Below are positions 9,734-17,964 of a DNA stretch of 64,000 nt, one piece after another (the first letter of the stretch is position 1; each line of letters begins with the position of its first letter). A model generated the notes under the pieces. That model ran no database searches, was not told the origin of the DNA, and was given only the letters and a program-made list of their open reading frames with translations. The position numbers were made by a program, and so were the translations under genes. Origin of the DNA: Lachnospiraceae bacterium (GTDB lineage: Bacteria > Bacillota_A > Clostridia > Lachnospirales > Lachnospiraceae); assembly GCA_004556565.1 (NCBI GenBank), contig SFGN01000001.1, positions 62,001 through 126,000 on the forward strand, given 5' to 3'.

Positions 9734-10165
9734 CTATTCCCACTGGAAAATGGTAATCCCGATCAGTGCAATCACCAGTCCGCCAACCTTGCGCCAGTCC
9801 AGAGGCTGTTTTTCCATACCGAACATTCCAAACAGTTCAATTACATAGGCTACGACAAGCTGGGCTGTCACGATAAGCAGGGCAGCTTTTGCAGGTCCAA
9901 GGGCTGACATGCTCTGAATGACAGTCCAGGTAATCCCTGCTCCGATCACGCCGCCAAGGAGCATATATTTCGGCTCTACCTTCATGACTGTCATAAAACT
10001 GTCCCTTCCCGTAAACAGCCAGACTGCAATACAGGCAAGAAATGCGCTGAACTGGACCCATGTGTTGGAAACCCATAGTCCTGTCGTCTTGGTCACCTGT
10101 GTGTTAAATACTCCCTGAATGCTCATCAGTGCTCCTGAAAGAAGTGCGATTAAAAAACCAGCCAT
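9734..10165 (-). CDS. YdcZ/DUF606-type small DMT transporter
   Basis: 143 aa with about five membrane helices. The start MAGFLIALLSGALMSIQGVFN and the VTAQLVVAYVIELFGMFG segment are typical of the YdcZ (DUF606) family, the short half-size members of the drug/metabolite transporter superfamily, which often work as paired or duplicated halves. No second half is next to it. The substrate is unknown. It stands alone between comEA and argD; the 144-bp gap to argD shows no clear terminator. Confidence 0.85.
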   Translation of the reverse strand: MAGFLIALLSGALMSIQGVFNTQVTKTTGLWVSNTWVQFSAFLACIAVWLFTGRDSFMTVMKVEPKYMLLGGVIGAGITWTVIQSMSALGPAKAALLIVTAQLVVAYVIELFGMFGMEKQPLDWRKVGGLVIALIGITIFQWE

Positions 10166-10309
10166 TTATCATACCTCCCACAAGTTTTTACAACTTCAGG
10201 AAATAGTATGCTTAAATGACCGGGTTTTATTCGTGAAATCTGAGTAACCATTCATCCGTATTCATTATTGAAAGTATATTTTGCAAATGGCACGGCCTCA
10301 ACTTTTACC

Positions 10310-11494
10310 TTATTTTGTAAGTGCACGTTCGAGCTTTTCAATCATTTCATCCACATGCCTTTTTTCAATGATGAGAGGGGGAACAAGGCGTATGACATTT
10401 CCCTCCGCTGAAATAATCAAAAGCCCCTCTTCTATGGCATTTTTATTTACTTCCGCAAAAGGTCTGGTGACCACAAGTCCCTGAATCAGTCCTTTACCTC
10501 TGTGTTCTGTCACACAGTCCAGTTTCTGCGCCAGTTCTTCAAGGCATTTTGTCAGATAAGGAGCAATCTGATTTACATGTTCAACAATCTTTTCCTTTTC
10601 AAAAATATCCAGCACCGTCTTGACCGCCATGCAGGCCAGCGGGTTGCCGCCGTATGTAGAACCGTGGTCGCCCGGTTTTAATGAATACCCGGCAACTCTG
10701 TCTGTCAGGGCAAATGCCCCTACAGGGATGCCGTTTCCGATTGCTTTTGCCATTGTCAAAATATCCGGCTGCACGCCATATTCCTGCCATGCGAACATAC
10801 TTCCGGTCCTGCCCATACCACATTGTACTTCATCGCAGATCATCAGAATATCATTTTCATCACAGATGCTCCGGATACCTTCCATAAATTCCGGCTTCGC
10901 CACATTGATGCCGCCTTCACCCTGAAGCGGTTCCAGCATAATCGCACACGTCTTGTCATTAACCTGCGCCTTTACACTTTCCAGGTCATTAAACTGTGCA
11001 AATCTGACGCCCGGCAGCAGCGGTTCAAAAGGTTCTCTGTAAGAATCATGGCCGGTCACAGATACAGCCCCTATACTCCTGCCGTGGAAAGAATTTTCCA
11101 TGGAAATTATTTCAAATCTGCCGCTTCCTTTTGTATATGCATATCTTCTTGCCGCCTTAATCGCGCCTTCGTTTGCTTCCGTACCACTGTTTGTAAAAAA
11201 AATTTTATCCATCCCGGAAGCTTTCGCCAGTGCCTGCGCCGCTTCACCGCAATTTATATTGTAATAAAGATTTGATGTGTGGATCAGCCGGTCAACCTGG
11301 CCTTTAATTGCCTCATTAAATTCTTCGTTGTGATATCCCAGTCCGGTTACGGCAATGCCCGCCGCAAAATCCAGATACTGTTTTCCGTCTGTATCATACA
11401 AATAAACACCTTCTCCGTGGTCCAGAACCACCGGGAAACGATTGTAAATGTGCAGAAGATTTTTTTCTGATTCCTGAATGTTATTCTTCTCCAT
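10310..11494 (-). CDS. argD: Acetylornithine aminotransferase
   Basis: 394 aa PLP enzyme converting N-acetylglutamate semialdehyde to N-acetylornithine. Class III aminotransferase signatures: FTNSGTEANEGAIKAARRYA, GHDSYREPFEPLLPGV, the DEVQCGMGRTG segment and the PLP lysine in LTMAKAIGNGIPVG. Last gene of the arg operon; its start overlaps argB by 14 bp. Length and motifs are normal. Ornithine aminotransferase is the main alternative, but the operon decides for ArgD. Confidence 0.95.
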   Translation of the reverse strand: MEKNNIQESEKNLLHIYNRFPVVLDHGEGVYLYDTDGKQYLDFAAGIAVTGLGYHNEEFNEAIKGQVDRLIHTSNLYYNINCGEAAQALAKASGMDKIFFTNSGTEANEGAIKAARRYAYTKGSGRFEIISMENSFHGRSIGAVSVTGHDSYREPFEPLLPGVRFAQFNDLESVKAQVNDKTCAIMLEPLQGEGGINVAKPEFMEGIRSICDENDILMICDEVQCGMGRTGSMFAWQEYGVQPDILTMAKAIGNGIPVGAFALTDRVAGYSLKPGDHGSTYGGNPLACMAVKTVLDIFEKEKIVEHVNQIAPYLTKCLEELAQKLDCVTEHRGKGLIQGLVVTRPFAEVNKNAIEEGLLIISAEGNVIRLVPPLIIEKRHVDEMIEKLERALTK

Positions 11495-12380
11495 GATAAT
11501 ACCTGCTTTCCTTCCCGTTTAAAATAGCTGTTCCGATTCCTTTATTTGTAAAGATTTCAAGCAGCAGACAATGAGGGATGCGCCCGTCCAGAATATGTAC
11601 TCTTGAAACCCCGTTCTCAATTGCATCAATGCAGTTCTGAAGCTTCGGAAGCATACCGCCGCCGATATATCCTTTCTCCATTAATTCCTTCGCCTCATCC
11701 ACCCAGAGCTCGGAAATCAGCGTCGACGGGTCCTTCGGATCTTTATAAACGCCTTCGATATCCGTCAGAAACGCAAGCTTTTCTGCGTGAACCGCACGGG
11801 CAATCGCACATGCCGCATCATCTGCATTAATGTTGTATGTATTAAAATCATCATCCATTCCTATCGGGCACACGATCGGAAGGAAATCTTTTTCCAGCAA
11901 ATCAAAAAGGATCGATGCATTAACTTCCTTCACTTCCCCAACGAATCCGATGTCTTCGCCGTTGGAATATTTTTTATCTACTTTCAAAAGTGCACCGTCT
12001 TTTCCACTGATTCCTATTGCCCGGACTCCCAGCCTTTCCACAAGCTGTACCAGGCTTTTATTTACTTTGCCCAGAACCATCTCGGCAACTTCCATCGTAT
12101 CCTCATCTGTCACACGGAGTCCGTTAATAAATTTAGGCTCCATTCCGACTTTCCCGACCCATCTGCTGATTTCCTTACCGCCGCCGTGCACAATTATCGG
12201 TTTAAAGCCGACAAGCTTCAGCAGTGTAACATCCTGAATCACCTGTTTTTTCAATTCTTCATCAATCATGGCACTTCCGCCGTATTTCACTACAATGACT
12301 TTTCTGTTAAAGCGCTGAATATACGGCAATGCCTCTATCAGTACCTGCGCCTTATCCAGATATTGCTGCATCTCATTCAT
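11481..12380 (-). CDS. argB: Acetylglutamate kinase
   Basis: 299 aa amino-acid kinase. Substrate and nucleotide motifs seen: VVKYGGSAM near the N-terminus, VHGGGKEIS, the FINGLRVTD segment and NINADDAACAIA. The extra N-terminal helix (MNEMQQYLDKAQVLIEALPY) is typical of arginine-inhibitable hexameric ArgB, so feedback inhibition is likely. It starts 12 bp after argJ and overlaps argD. Confidence 0.96.
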   Translation of the reverse strand: MNEMQQYLDKAQVLIEALPYIQRFNRKVIVVKYGGSAMIDEELKKQVIQDVTLLKLVGFKPIIVHGGGKEISRWVGKVGMEPKFINGLRVTDEDTMEVAEMVLGKVNKSLVQLVERLGVRAIGISGKDGALLKVDKKYSNGEDIGFVGEVKEVNASILFDLLEKDFLPIVCPIGMDDDFNTYNINADDAACAIARAVHAEKLAFLTDIEGVYKDPKDPSTLISELWVDEAKELMEKGYIGGGMLPKLQNCIDAIENGVSRVHILDGRIPHCLLLEIFTNKGIGTAILNGKESRYYHGEE

Positions 12381-12392
12381 TTCTCTGTCCTC

Positions 12393-13616
12393 CTAGCTCC
12401 TATAATCTGCATTAATGTCGATATATCCATGTGTCAGATCACATCCCCATGCTGCTGCAGATTCTGTACCCTCTTTTATATCAGCAATGACCGTAATTTC
12501 CGGCCGGGAAAGGATTTCCGTCGCAGATTCTTCGCTGAAATCAAGGCCAACGCCGTCAGCGATCAACTGGATGCTGCCTGCATCGCTTTCAAAAAACAGA
12601 TCTACCTTTTCCGGATCAAACTCTGCCCCGGAATACCCCATCGCACAGAGGATTCTTCCCCAGTTTGCATCGTGTCCGGCAATCGCCGCTTTTGTCAGGT
12701 TGGAGCATACAATCGATTTTGCCAACGTCTTTGCCTGCATCTTTGTAGAAGCTCCGATAACCTTTGCTTCAAACAAAGCAGTAGCACCCTCTCCGTCCCC
12801 CGCCATCTTCTTTGCCAGAGTTTCATTCACATAATGAACCGCCTCTGCAAAAATCTCGTATTCCTGTGTTCCGTACTGAATTTCTTCATTTCCTGCCATA
12901 CCGTTAGCCAGGAGAAGAACTGTATCATTGGTGGATGTATCTCCATCCACGGAAATCATGTTGTAAGTATCCTCTACGTCCCAGCTTAATACTTTCTGTA
13001 AAACTTCTTTGGACACAGCCGCATCGGTCGTCAGGAAAGCAAGCATAGTGCACATATTCGGATGAATCATCCCAGAACCTTTTGCCATACCGCCGACGGT
13101 AATGGTTTTCCCGCCGATTTCCACTGTAACTGCGGCCTGCTTATTGCGGGTATCGGTTGTCATGATCGCGTTGGCTGCCATCGTTCCATGCTCAATGTCG
13201 ATCCCAAGATTATCCGCAAGCATCTCGATTCCTTTTTCCAGTCTGTCCATCGGAAGCTGCATTCCGATTACTCCGGTAGAGCCTACAAGGACGCTTTCAC
13301 TGTCAATATCCAATACCTCGGAGACTTTTTTCGCCGTCTGTTCACAGTAGGACATCCCTTCCGCACCCGTACATGCATTTGCAATACCTGAATTCACGAC
13401 AACTGCCTGCGTCTTAAGGCCTTCCGTCACAATTTTGCGGTCCCATTTTACCGGAGCTGCTTTTACCACATTCGTTGTAAACGTTCCCGCCACATTGCAA
13501 GGCGTTTCACTGTAAATCATTGCCATATCTGTTCTGTTCTGATATTTGATCCCCGCTGCAGCCGATGCCGCGGAAAATCCTTTTGCTGCTGTCACGCCGC
13601 CTTCGATTATCTTCAT
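12393..13616 (-). CDS. argJ: Bifunctional ornithine acetyltransferase/N-acetylglutamate synthase
   Basis: 407 aa. Makes and recycles the acetyl group of the arginine pathway. The self-cleavage segment reads GMIHPNMCTMLAFLTTDA; the Thr is the expected nucleophile, and Cys replaces the more usual Ala before it. The N-terminal GVTAAKGFSAASAAAGIKY and C-terminal HANWGRILCAMGYSGAEF-like segments (here HDANWGRILCAMGYSG) fit the family. It removes the need for a separate ArgA. It lies 18 bp after the GNAT gene. Confidence 0.95.
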   Translation of the reverse strand: MKIIEGGVTAAKGFSAASAAAGIKYQNRTDMAMIYSETPCNVAGTFTTNVVKAAPVKWDRKIVTEGLKTQAVVVNSGIANACTGAEGMSYCEQTAKKVSEVLDIDSESVLVGSTGVIGMQLPMDRLEKGIEMLADNLGIDIEHGTMAANAIMTTDTRNKQAAVTVEIGGKTITVGGMAKGSGMIHPNMCTMLAFLTTDAAVSKEVLQKVLSWDVEDTYNMISVDGDTSTNDTVLLLANGMAGNEEIQYGTQEYEIFAEAVHYVNETLAKKMAGDGEGATALFEAKVIGASTKMQAKTLAKSIVCSNLTKAAIAGHDANWGRILCAMGYSGAEFDPEKVDLFFESDAGSIQLIADGVGLDFSEESATEILSRPEITVIADIKEGTESAAAWGCDLTHGYIDINADYRS

Positions 13617-13634
13617 CTTCTCCTGCCCCTTCCG

Positions 13635-14081
13635 TCATTGTTCATTAAACGCAGTTATATTTTTTTCATTTAATACAAAATCATAATAATTCAAATCCAG
13701 CCGTTCGGTCCATCCAATCGTATTCCAGAATGCGTTTCCTATGTCATTTTTAGTAAATGCGATCAAAGAAACTTTGCTTATGTTTTCTTCCTTCAGCTTT
13801 TCCATCGCACGCACGACCATCGCCTTCCCAATACCTTTCCTGCGATAATCTTCGTGCACGCACACATGATACAGACACCCTCTTCTCCCGTCATGCCCGC
13901 AGAGGATTCCTCCCACGATTTTTCCATCCTCCTCCGCGACCACACTTGTAGACGGATTTCTTTTAAGGAAGCGTTCCACGCCTTCTCTGGAATCGTCAAC
14001 ACTTCGGATTCCAAAGCCTTTGATTGTCATCCACAGTTCATGTACGCCGTCATAATCATCTATTGTCATCGTCCGTATCAT
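13635..14081 (-). CDS. GNAT N-acetyltransferase inside the arg operon
   Basis: 148 aa single GNAT domain. Motif A (acetyl-CoA pyrophosphate loop) is VHEDYRRKGIGKAMV, preceded by the CLYHVC strand; the C-terminal FWNTIGWTERLDLNYYDF is typical. It sits between argC and argJ (gaps 43 and 18 bp), so it is expressed with arginine genes. It could be a modifying acetyltransferase, or a short acetylglutamate synthase; ArgJ already supplies that activity, so the role is open. Confidence 0.85.
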   Translation of the reverse strand: MIRTMTIDDYDGVHELWMTIKGFGIRSVDDSREGVERFLKRNPSTSVVAEEDGKIVGGILCGHDGRRGCLYHVCVHEDYRRKGIGKAMVVRAMEKLKEENISKVSLIAFTKNDIGNAFWNTIGWTERLDLNYYDFVLNEKNITAFNEQ

Positions 14082-14124
14082 GTTTCACCTCATATTCCTT
14101 TCTTGTGCATCTGATTCTGTTATT

Positions 14125-15165
14125 TTACGGGAACATCGGAACAAACTCCAGCCCTTCCGATTCCTTGAGTCCGAACATCAGGTTCATATTCTGTACAGCC
14201 TGCCCGGCTGCGCCTTTTACCAGATTGTCCATCGCACCCATCATGATGATCCGTCCGGTTCTTTCATCTATCTTAAAATTCACATCCACGTAATTGCTGC
14301 CTTCCACCCATTTTGTTTCAGGACATACATCCTTTTCAAGGACGCGGACAAATTTTTCATCTGCATAATATTTGTCATAAATCGCTTTAACTTCTTCATA
14401 TGTAACATCTTTTTTCAGGGACGCATACTCTGTTGCAAGTATACCTCTGTTCATCGGTACAAGATGTGGTGTAAAATTCAGCACGACTTTTTCACCGGCA
14501 GCATATCCGAGCTGTTCTTCAATCTCGGGCGTATGTCTGTGCGTAGCCACACCGTAAGCTTTCATATTTTCATTTACTTCGCAGAAAAGATTCTGGACCT
14601 TTGCTCCTCTTCCCGCACCTGAGGTTCCGGATTTTGCATCAATGATCAATGTACTCATGTCGATGATCCCTTCCTTCGCCAGCGGATATGCAGTCAGGAT
14701 GGAACAGGTCGTATAGCATCCCGGGTTTGCCACCAGACGGGCTTTTTTTACATCTTCCCGGTTAATCTCACAAAGCCCGTATACGGCCTCCGGGATAAAC
14801 TGCGGACTTTTATGTTCAATCCCATACCATTTCTCGTATACTCTGACGTCTTTGATCCTGAAATCCGCACTCAGGTCAATGATTTTAACCTTTGACAAAA
14901 TATCTTCGTTTACAAGTGAAGCACACAATCCCTGAGGGGTTGCCGTAAAAATCACATCCACCTGATTTGCAAGCTCTTCCATATTATCATCCATACAGAC
15001 TGCATCAACGATCTGAAACATGTTCTGATATACGGACGCATATTTTTTATCTATGTAACTTCTGGAGCCGTACCACTTGATTTCCGCCTCTTTGTGCATG
15101 GACAAAAGACGGACAAGCTCCCCGCCTGCATAGCCGGTCGCTCCGATAATGCCAACTTTAACCAT
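14125..15165 (-). CDS. argC: N-acetyl-gamma-glutamyl-phosphate reductase
   Basis: 346 aa NADPH-dependent dehydrogenase, third step of arginine synthesis. NADP loop GIIGATGYAGGELVRLL at the N-terminus and active-site Cys in VANPGCYTTCSIL; C-terminal HRHTPEIEEQLGYAAG fits type 1 ArgC. First gene of argC-GNAT-argJ-argB-argD. The ribosome site is CAGGAGGAAG. It has a long leader (about 350 nt from the predicted start) carrying three hairpin repeats, and its promoter is overlapped by two ArgR-like boxes. Confidence 0.96.
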   Translation of the reverse strand: MVKVGIIGATGYAGGELVRLLSMHKEAEIKWYGSRSYIDKKYASVYQNMFQIVDAVCMDDNMEELANQVDVIFTATPQGLCASLVNEDILSKVKIIDLSADFRIKDVRVYEKWYGIEHKSPQFIPEAVYGLCEINREDVKKARLVANPGCYTTCSILTAYPLAKEGIIDMSTLIIDAKSGTSGAGRGAKVQNLFCEVNENMKAYGVATHRHTPEIEEQLGYAAGEKVVLNFTPHLVPMNRGILATEYASLKKDVTYEEVKAIYDKYYADEKFVRVLEKDVCPETKWVEGSNYVDVNFKIDERTGRIIMMGAMDNLVKGAAGQAVQNMNLMFGLKESEGLEFVPMFP

Positions 15166-15210
15166 CTGTTCAACTTCCTCCTGTTACAAATTCACATCAA
15201 TATCCATATA

Positions 15211-15344
15211 CTAGGCTCGAAAAGACCTCGCCAAGTGTTCATAATATACCATGGTCACTAAGCTCGTGGAATACCTCGCTAAGTGTCCAGGCATGTATTC
15301 TCACTAGGCTCGAAAAGACCTCGCCAAGTGTTCATAATATACCA
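15211..15344 (-). repeat. Three related hairpin repeats in the argC leader
   Basis: Copies at 15211-15251 and 15304-15344 are identical over 41 bp; a diverged copy lies between (about 15256-15295). Read on the minus strand each folds as CACTTGGC...GCCTAGTG (outer copies) or CACTTAGC...GCTTAGTG (middle). The G-C pair of one becomes A-T in the other, a compensatory change, and the loop keeps GAGGT...CGA. The outer copies also repeat a TATATTATG stretch before the hairpin. They lie in the predicted untranslated leader of argC. They may be a dispersed structured repeat or a regulatory RNA; the sequence alone does not decide. Confidence 0.75.
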
Positions 15345-15515
15345 CATTCTTCCGGAAGTAAAGGGTTTTAATAACAGTTCGCAATAAATGAAACCGTAAA
15401 CGGATCACCTTACGCAGCCTTCATGACGGAAGCCTCACTATCGTCATTGTGCCTCTGTCATTTTTGCACCTCTGCTGCTGTTTTTTATCCCATTACAGTA
15501 CCAGTCTTGCAGTAT

Positions 15516-15550
15516 TGCATAATTATACACCGTTAATGTATATTATGCAA
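15516..15550 (-). promoter_or_regulatory. argC promoter with two ArgR-like boxes
   Basis: Minus-strand -35 TTGCAT (plus 15545-15550), 17-bp spacer, -10 TATAAT (plus 15522-15527); transcription start expected near 15515. Two palindromic boxes overlap it: TGCATAATTATACA (15516-15529) and TGTATATTATGCA (15537-15549), with centres about two helix turns apart. This is the spacing expected for ArgR box pairs, whose general form is TGnAT-AT-rich-ATnCA. No argR gene is in the window. Confidence 0.7.
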
Positions 15551-15551
15551 G

Positions 15552-15584
15552 TAAAAACAGGCAAAGAGTTTCGCTCCCTGCCTG
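15552..15584 (-). terminator. Terminator of the proBA unit
   Basis: Minus-strand stem AGGCAGGGAG / CTCTTTGCCT (ten pairs, two of them G-U) with loop CGAAA, then a TTTTT run one base beyond the stem. It lies 31 bp after proA and directly upstream of the argC promoter. Confidence 0.8.
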
Positions 15585-15614
15585 CAGTCGTTCATCCGCA
15601 TCCGGTATCGGCCG

Positions 15615-16865
15615 TTATCCGCGTACCTGCCCGTTTCCGAAAATAATGTATTTTGTTGTTGTCAGTGCTTCCAGCCCCATAGGACCTCTTGCATGCAGCT
15701 TCTGGGTGCTGATTCCGATTTCAGCCCCAAACCCGAATTCAAACCCGTCCGTGAAACGTGTCGATGCATTCACATATACTGCTGCCGCGTCTACTTCATC
15801 CTGGAACTTAAGTGCATGCTGATAGTTTTCCGTTATGATAGATTCTGAATGCCCGGTGTTATACCGGTTAATGTGGCTGATTGCCTCTTCCAGTGAGTCT
15901 ACGATTTTCAGGGAAATAATAGCATCCAGATATTCTGTTCCCCAATCTTCTTCCTTAGCCGGAAGGATCTCTGACATCAGTTTTTGTGCCCGCTCGTCAC
16001 CCCGGATTTCAACCTGATGCAGCTTTAACCTTTCGACAATGACAGGGACAGCTTTTTCCGCGATTTTGGAATGAACCACCAGAGATTCGCAGGCATTGCA
16101 GACACCCATCCTCTGGGTTTTCGCATTTTCAATGATGTCTGCTGCCATTTCGATATCAGCCGTCTCATCCACATAAATATGGCAGTTTCCCGTTCCTGTC
16201 TCAATGACCGGTACAGTACTGTTCTCAACGACAGCGGCAATCAGACCTGCCCCTCCGCGCGGAATCAATACATCAATATAATCATGAAGCTTCATCATCT
16301 CTGAAGCGGTCTCCCTGCTGGTGTCCTCTACAAAAAGAATGGAATCCTGGGGGAGTTTTTCTTTCCTCAGCCCTTCCCTGATTGCGTGGACAATTGCCAT
16401 ATTGGAATGAACTGCATCACTGCCGCCTCTTAAAATGACCGCATTGCCTGTCTTAAAGCAAAGCCCGAAAGCATCTGCCGTTACATTCGGCCTGGATTCA
16501 TAAATAATACCTATCACGCCGAGAGGTACTCTTTTTTTACCGATCTGAAGACCGTTCGGACGCACTTTCATTCCCAGGACCTCACCAATCGGGTCATCCA
16601 GATCTGCGATCTGCTCCAGCCCCTCTGCCATATCTTCAATTCTCTTAACTGTTAATTTCAGCCTGTCGATCAAAGACTGTTTGATTCCTTTTTCCAGAGC
16701 CGCCTTTACATCCTTCTCATTTTCCTGAAGCAAATATTCTTTCTGCCTTATCAGTTCTCCGGCAACAGACCGCAATCCCCGGTTCTTATCTTCCGTCCCT
16801 AATTTCGCACATTCCCTTGATGCTTCTTTCGCACATTTTCCAAGTGTTTCCATATAACTTCCCAT
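15615..16865 (-). CDS. proA: Gamma-glutamyl phosphate reductase
   Basis: 416 aa aldehyde-dehydrogenase-fold enzyme, second step of proline synthesis. Catalytic Cys in MGVCNACESLVVH; GNAVILRGGSDAVHSN and ASTRFTDGFEFGFGAEIGIS are ProA hallmarks, as is the C-terminal HARGPMGLEALTT. It follows proB by 65 bp and ends before a strong terminator. Normal length. Confidence 0.97.
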   Translation of the reverse strand: MGSYMETLGKCAKEASRECAKLGTEDKNRGLRSVAGELIRQKEYLLQENEKDVKAALEKGIKQSLIDRLKLTVKRIEDMAEGLEQIADLDDPIGEVLGMKVRPNGLQIGKKRVPLGVIGIIYESRPNVTADAFGLCFKTGNAVILRGGSDAVHSNMAIVHAIREGLRKEKLPQDSILFVEDTSRETASEMMKLHDYIDVLIPRGGAGLIAAVVENSTVPVIETGTGNCHIYVDETADIEMAADIIENAKTQRMGVCNACESLVVHSKIAEKAVPVIVERLKLHQVEIRGDERAQKLMSEILPAKEEDWGTEYLDAIISLKIVDSLEEAISHINRYNTGHSESIITENYQHALKFQDEVDAAAVYVNASTRFTDGFEFGFGAEIGISTQKLHARGPMGLEALTTTKYIIFGNGQVRG

Positions 16866-16930
16866 AGCATCCTCCTTCTTTACGGCTTTTATTAGCCGGT
16901 CTGTTCAAACAGCTTTACAGCTCATTTATC

Positions 16931-17833
16931 CTAAAACTTTTCATTTCTTCGCAGCCTTATTTTTTCCTGCCTGCGGAACTGGGGCCGCTCAGGCGCAAGC
17001 TCATTCTTTTCATCTTTCCCATGCTCCTTTGATAGGAACAGGGTTCCCCGTCTCTTACCGGCCATTATGTCATTAATTGCATAAATATTATCCCCGTTCG
17101 CAATGACCATATCCGCCCCTGCTTCAGTGACAATTTTTGCGGCCTGTACTTTCGTTGCCATTCCCCCTGTTCCAAAATCACTGGAAGCTCCTTTTGCCAT
17201 CTGTTCCAGTTTTTCATCAATCTCGGCAACAGTGTGTATAAATCTTGCATTCAGATTTTTCTTCGGATCATCTGTATACAGCCCTTCAATATCCGACATC
17301 AGGATTAACAGGTCTGCTCCCACCAGCTCCGCAACATTTGCTGCCAGTGTATCGTTATCACCAAAATTTCCATATGCAAGCTCTTCCATTGAAATAGCAT
17401 CATTTTCATTTACGATCGGCACGACCTGCATCCTGAGCAGCTCTTCAAAAGTACGTTTTGCATTTTTACGGCACTCTTCGTTTGTGACCGATTCCCTGGT
17501 CAAAAGTACCTGTGCCGTAAGCTGGCTGTATTCATTGAACAATTTTTCATAAATCATCATAAGCCTTGCCTGTCCGACCGCCGCACATGCCTGCTTTGCA
17601 GCCTCAGTTTCCGGCTTTTTTTCCAGCCCAAGTGCGCTTCTTCCGACTCCTACCGCCCCGGAAGAAACAACGATTACTTCCTTGCCTTTATTCAGCAGAT
17701 TAATCAGAATACGCACGAATTTCTCCAGCTTCTCAAGATTAATATTCCCTGTCTCGCTGTACGTAATCGTTGTAGTGCCGACTTTAATCACGATTCTTTT
17801 CTTATTATCTAAGATTTCTTTTCTGTCTATCAT
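16931..17833 (-). CDS. proB: Glutamate 5-kinase, short form without PUA domain
   Basis: 300 aa from the ATG at 17833 (MIDRKEILDNKKRIVIKVGT), chosen because GAGGGTGGCAGGAC lies just upstream; a longer frame to 17968 adds residues unlike the family. Amino-acid kinase motifs: IKVGTTTIT, VSSGAVGVGRSALG, NENDAIS, NFGDNDTLAANVA and GTGGMATKVQAAKI. The PUA domain of long ProB proteins is absent; the tail after about residue 265 is a charged K/R/E-rich stretch. Short ProB proteins are known. Forms proBA with the gene downstream. Confidence 0.93.
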   Translation of the reverse strand: MIDRKEILDNKKRIVIKVGTTTITYSETGNINLEKLEKFVRILINLLNKGKEVIVVSSGAVGVGRSALGLEKKPETEAAKQACAAVGQARLMMIYEKLFNEYSQLTAQVLLTRESVTNEECRKNAKRTFEELLRMQVVPIVNENDAISMEELAYGNFGDNDTLAANVAELVGADLLILMSDIEGLYTDDPKKNLNARFIHTVAEIDEKLEQMAKGASSDFGTGGMATKVQAAKIVTEAGADMVIANGDNIYAINDIMAGKRRGTLFLSKEHGKDEKNELAPERPQFRRQEKIRLRRNEKF

Positions 17834-17964
17834 GTCCTGCCACCCTCTAAAGTTCCTATTTTTAAAATCCGGTTTACCCGCCGCACTTGCTGCGGTATGC
17901 GAATCAATCAGATAAGCCGATTTCTTCCGTTTTACACAAAATGGTCTGCTTCCGGTTCTGTATA

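Noticed and set aside
11787..12989. 400-codon open frame on the plus strand opposite argB and argJ
   Set aside because: It is antisense to two well-supported genes, has no ribosome site, and reads as low-complexity H/F/I/C-rich protein typical of a shadow frame.
15211..15344. CRISPR array from the 41-bp repeats
   Set aside because: Only two perfect copies and one diverged copy occur, the 'spacer' itself contains a related repeat, and no cas gene is adjacent.
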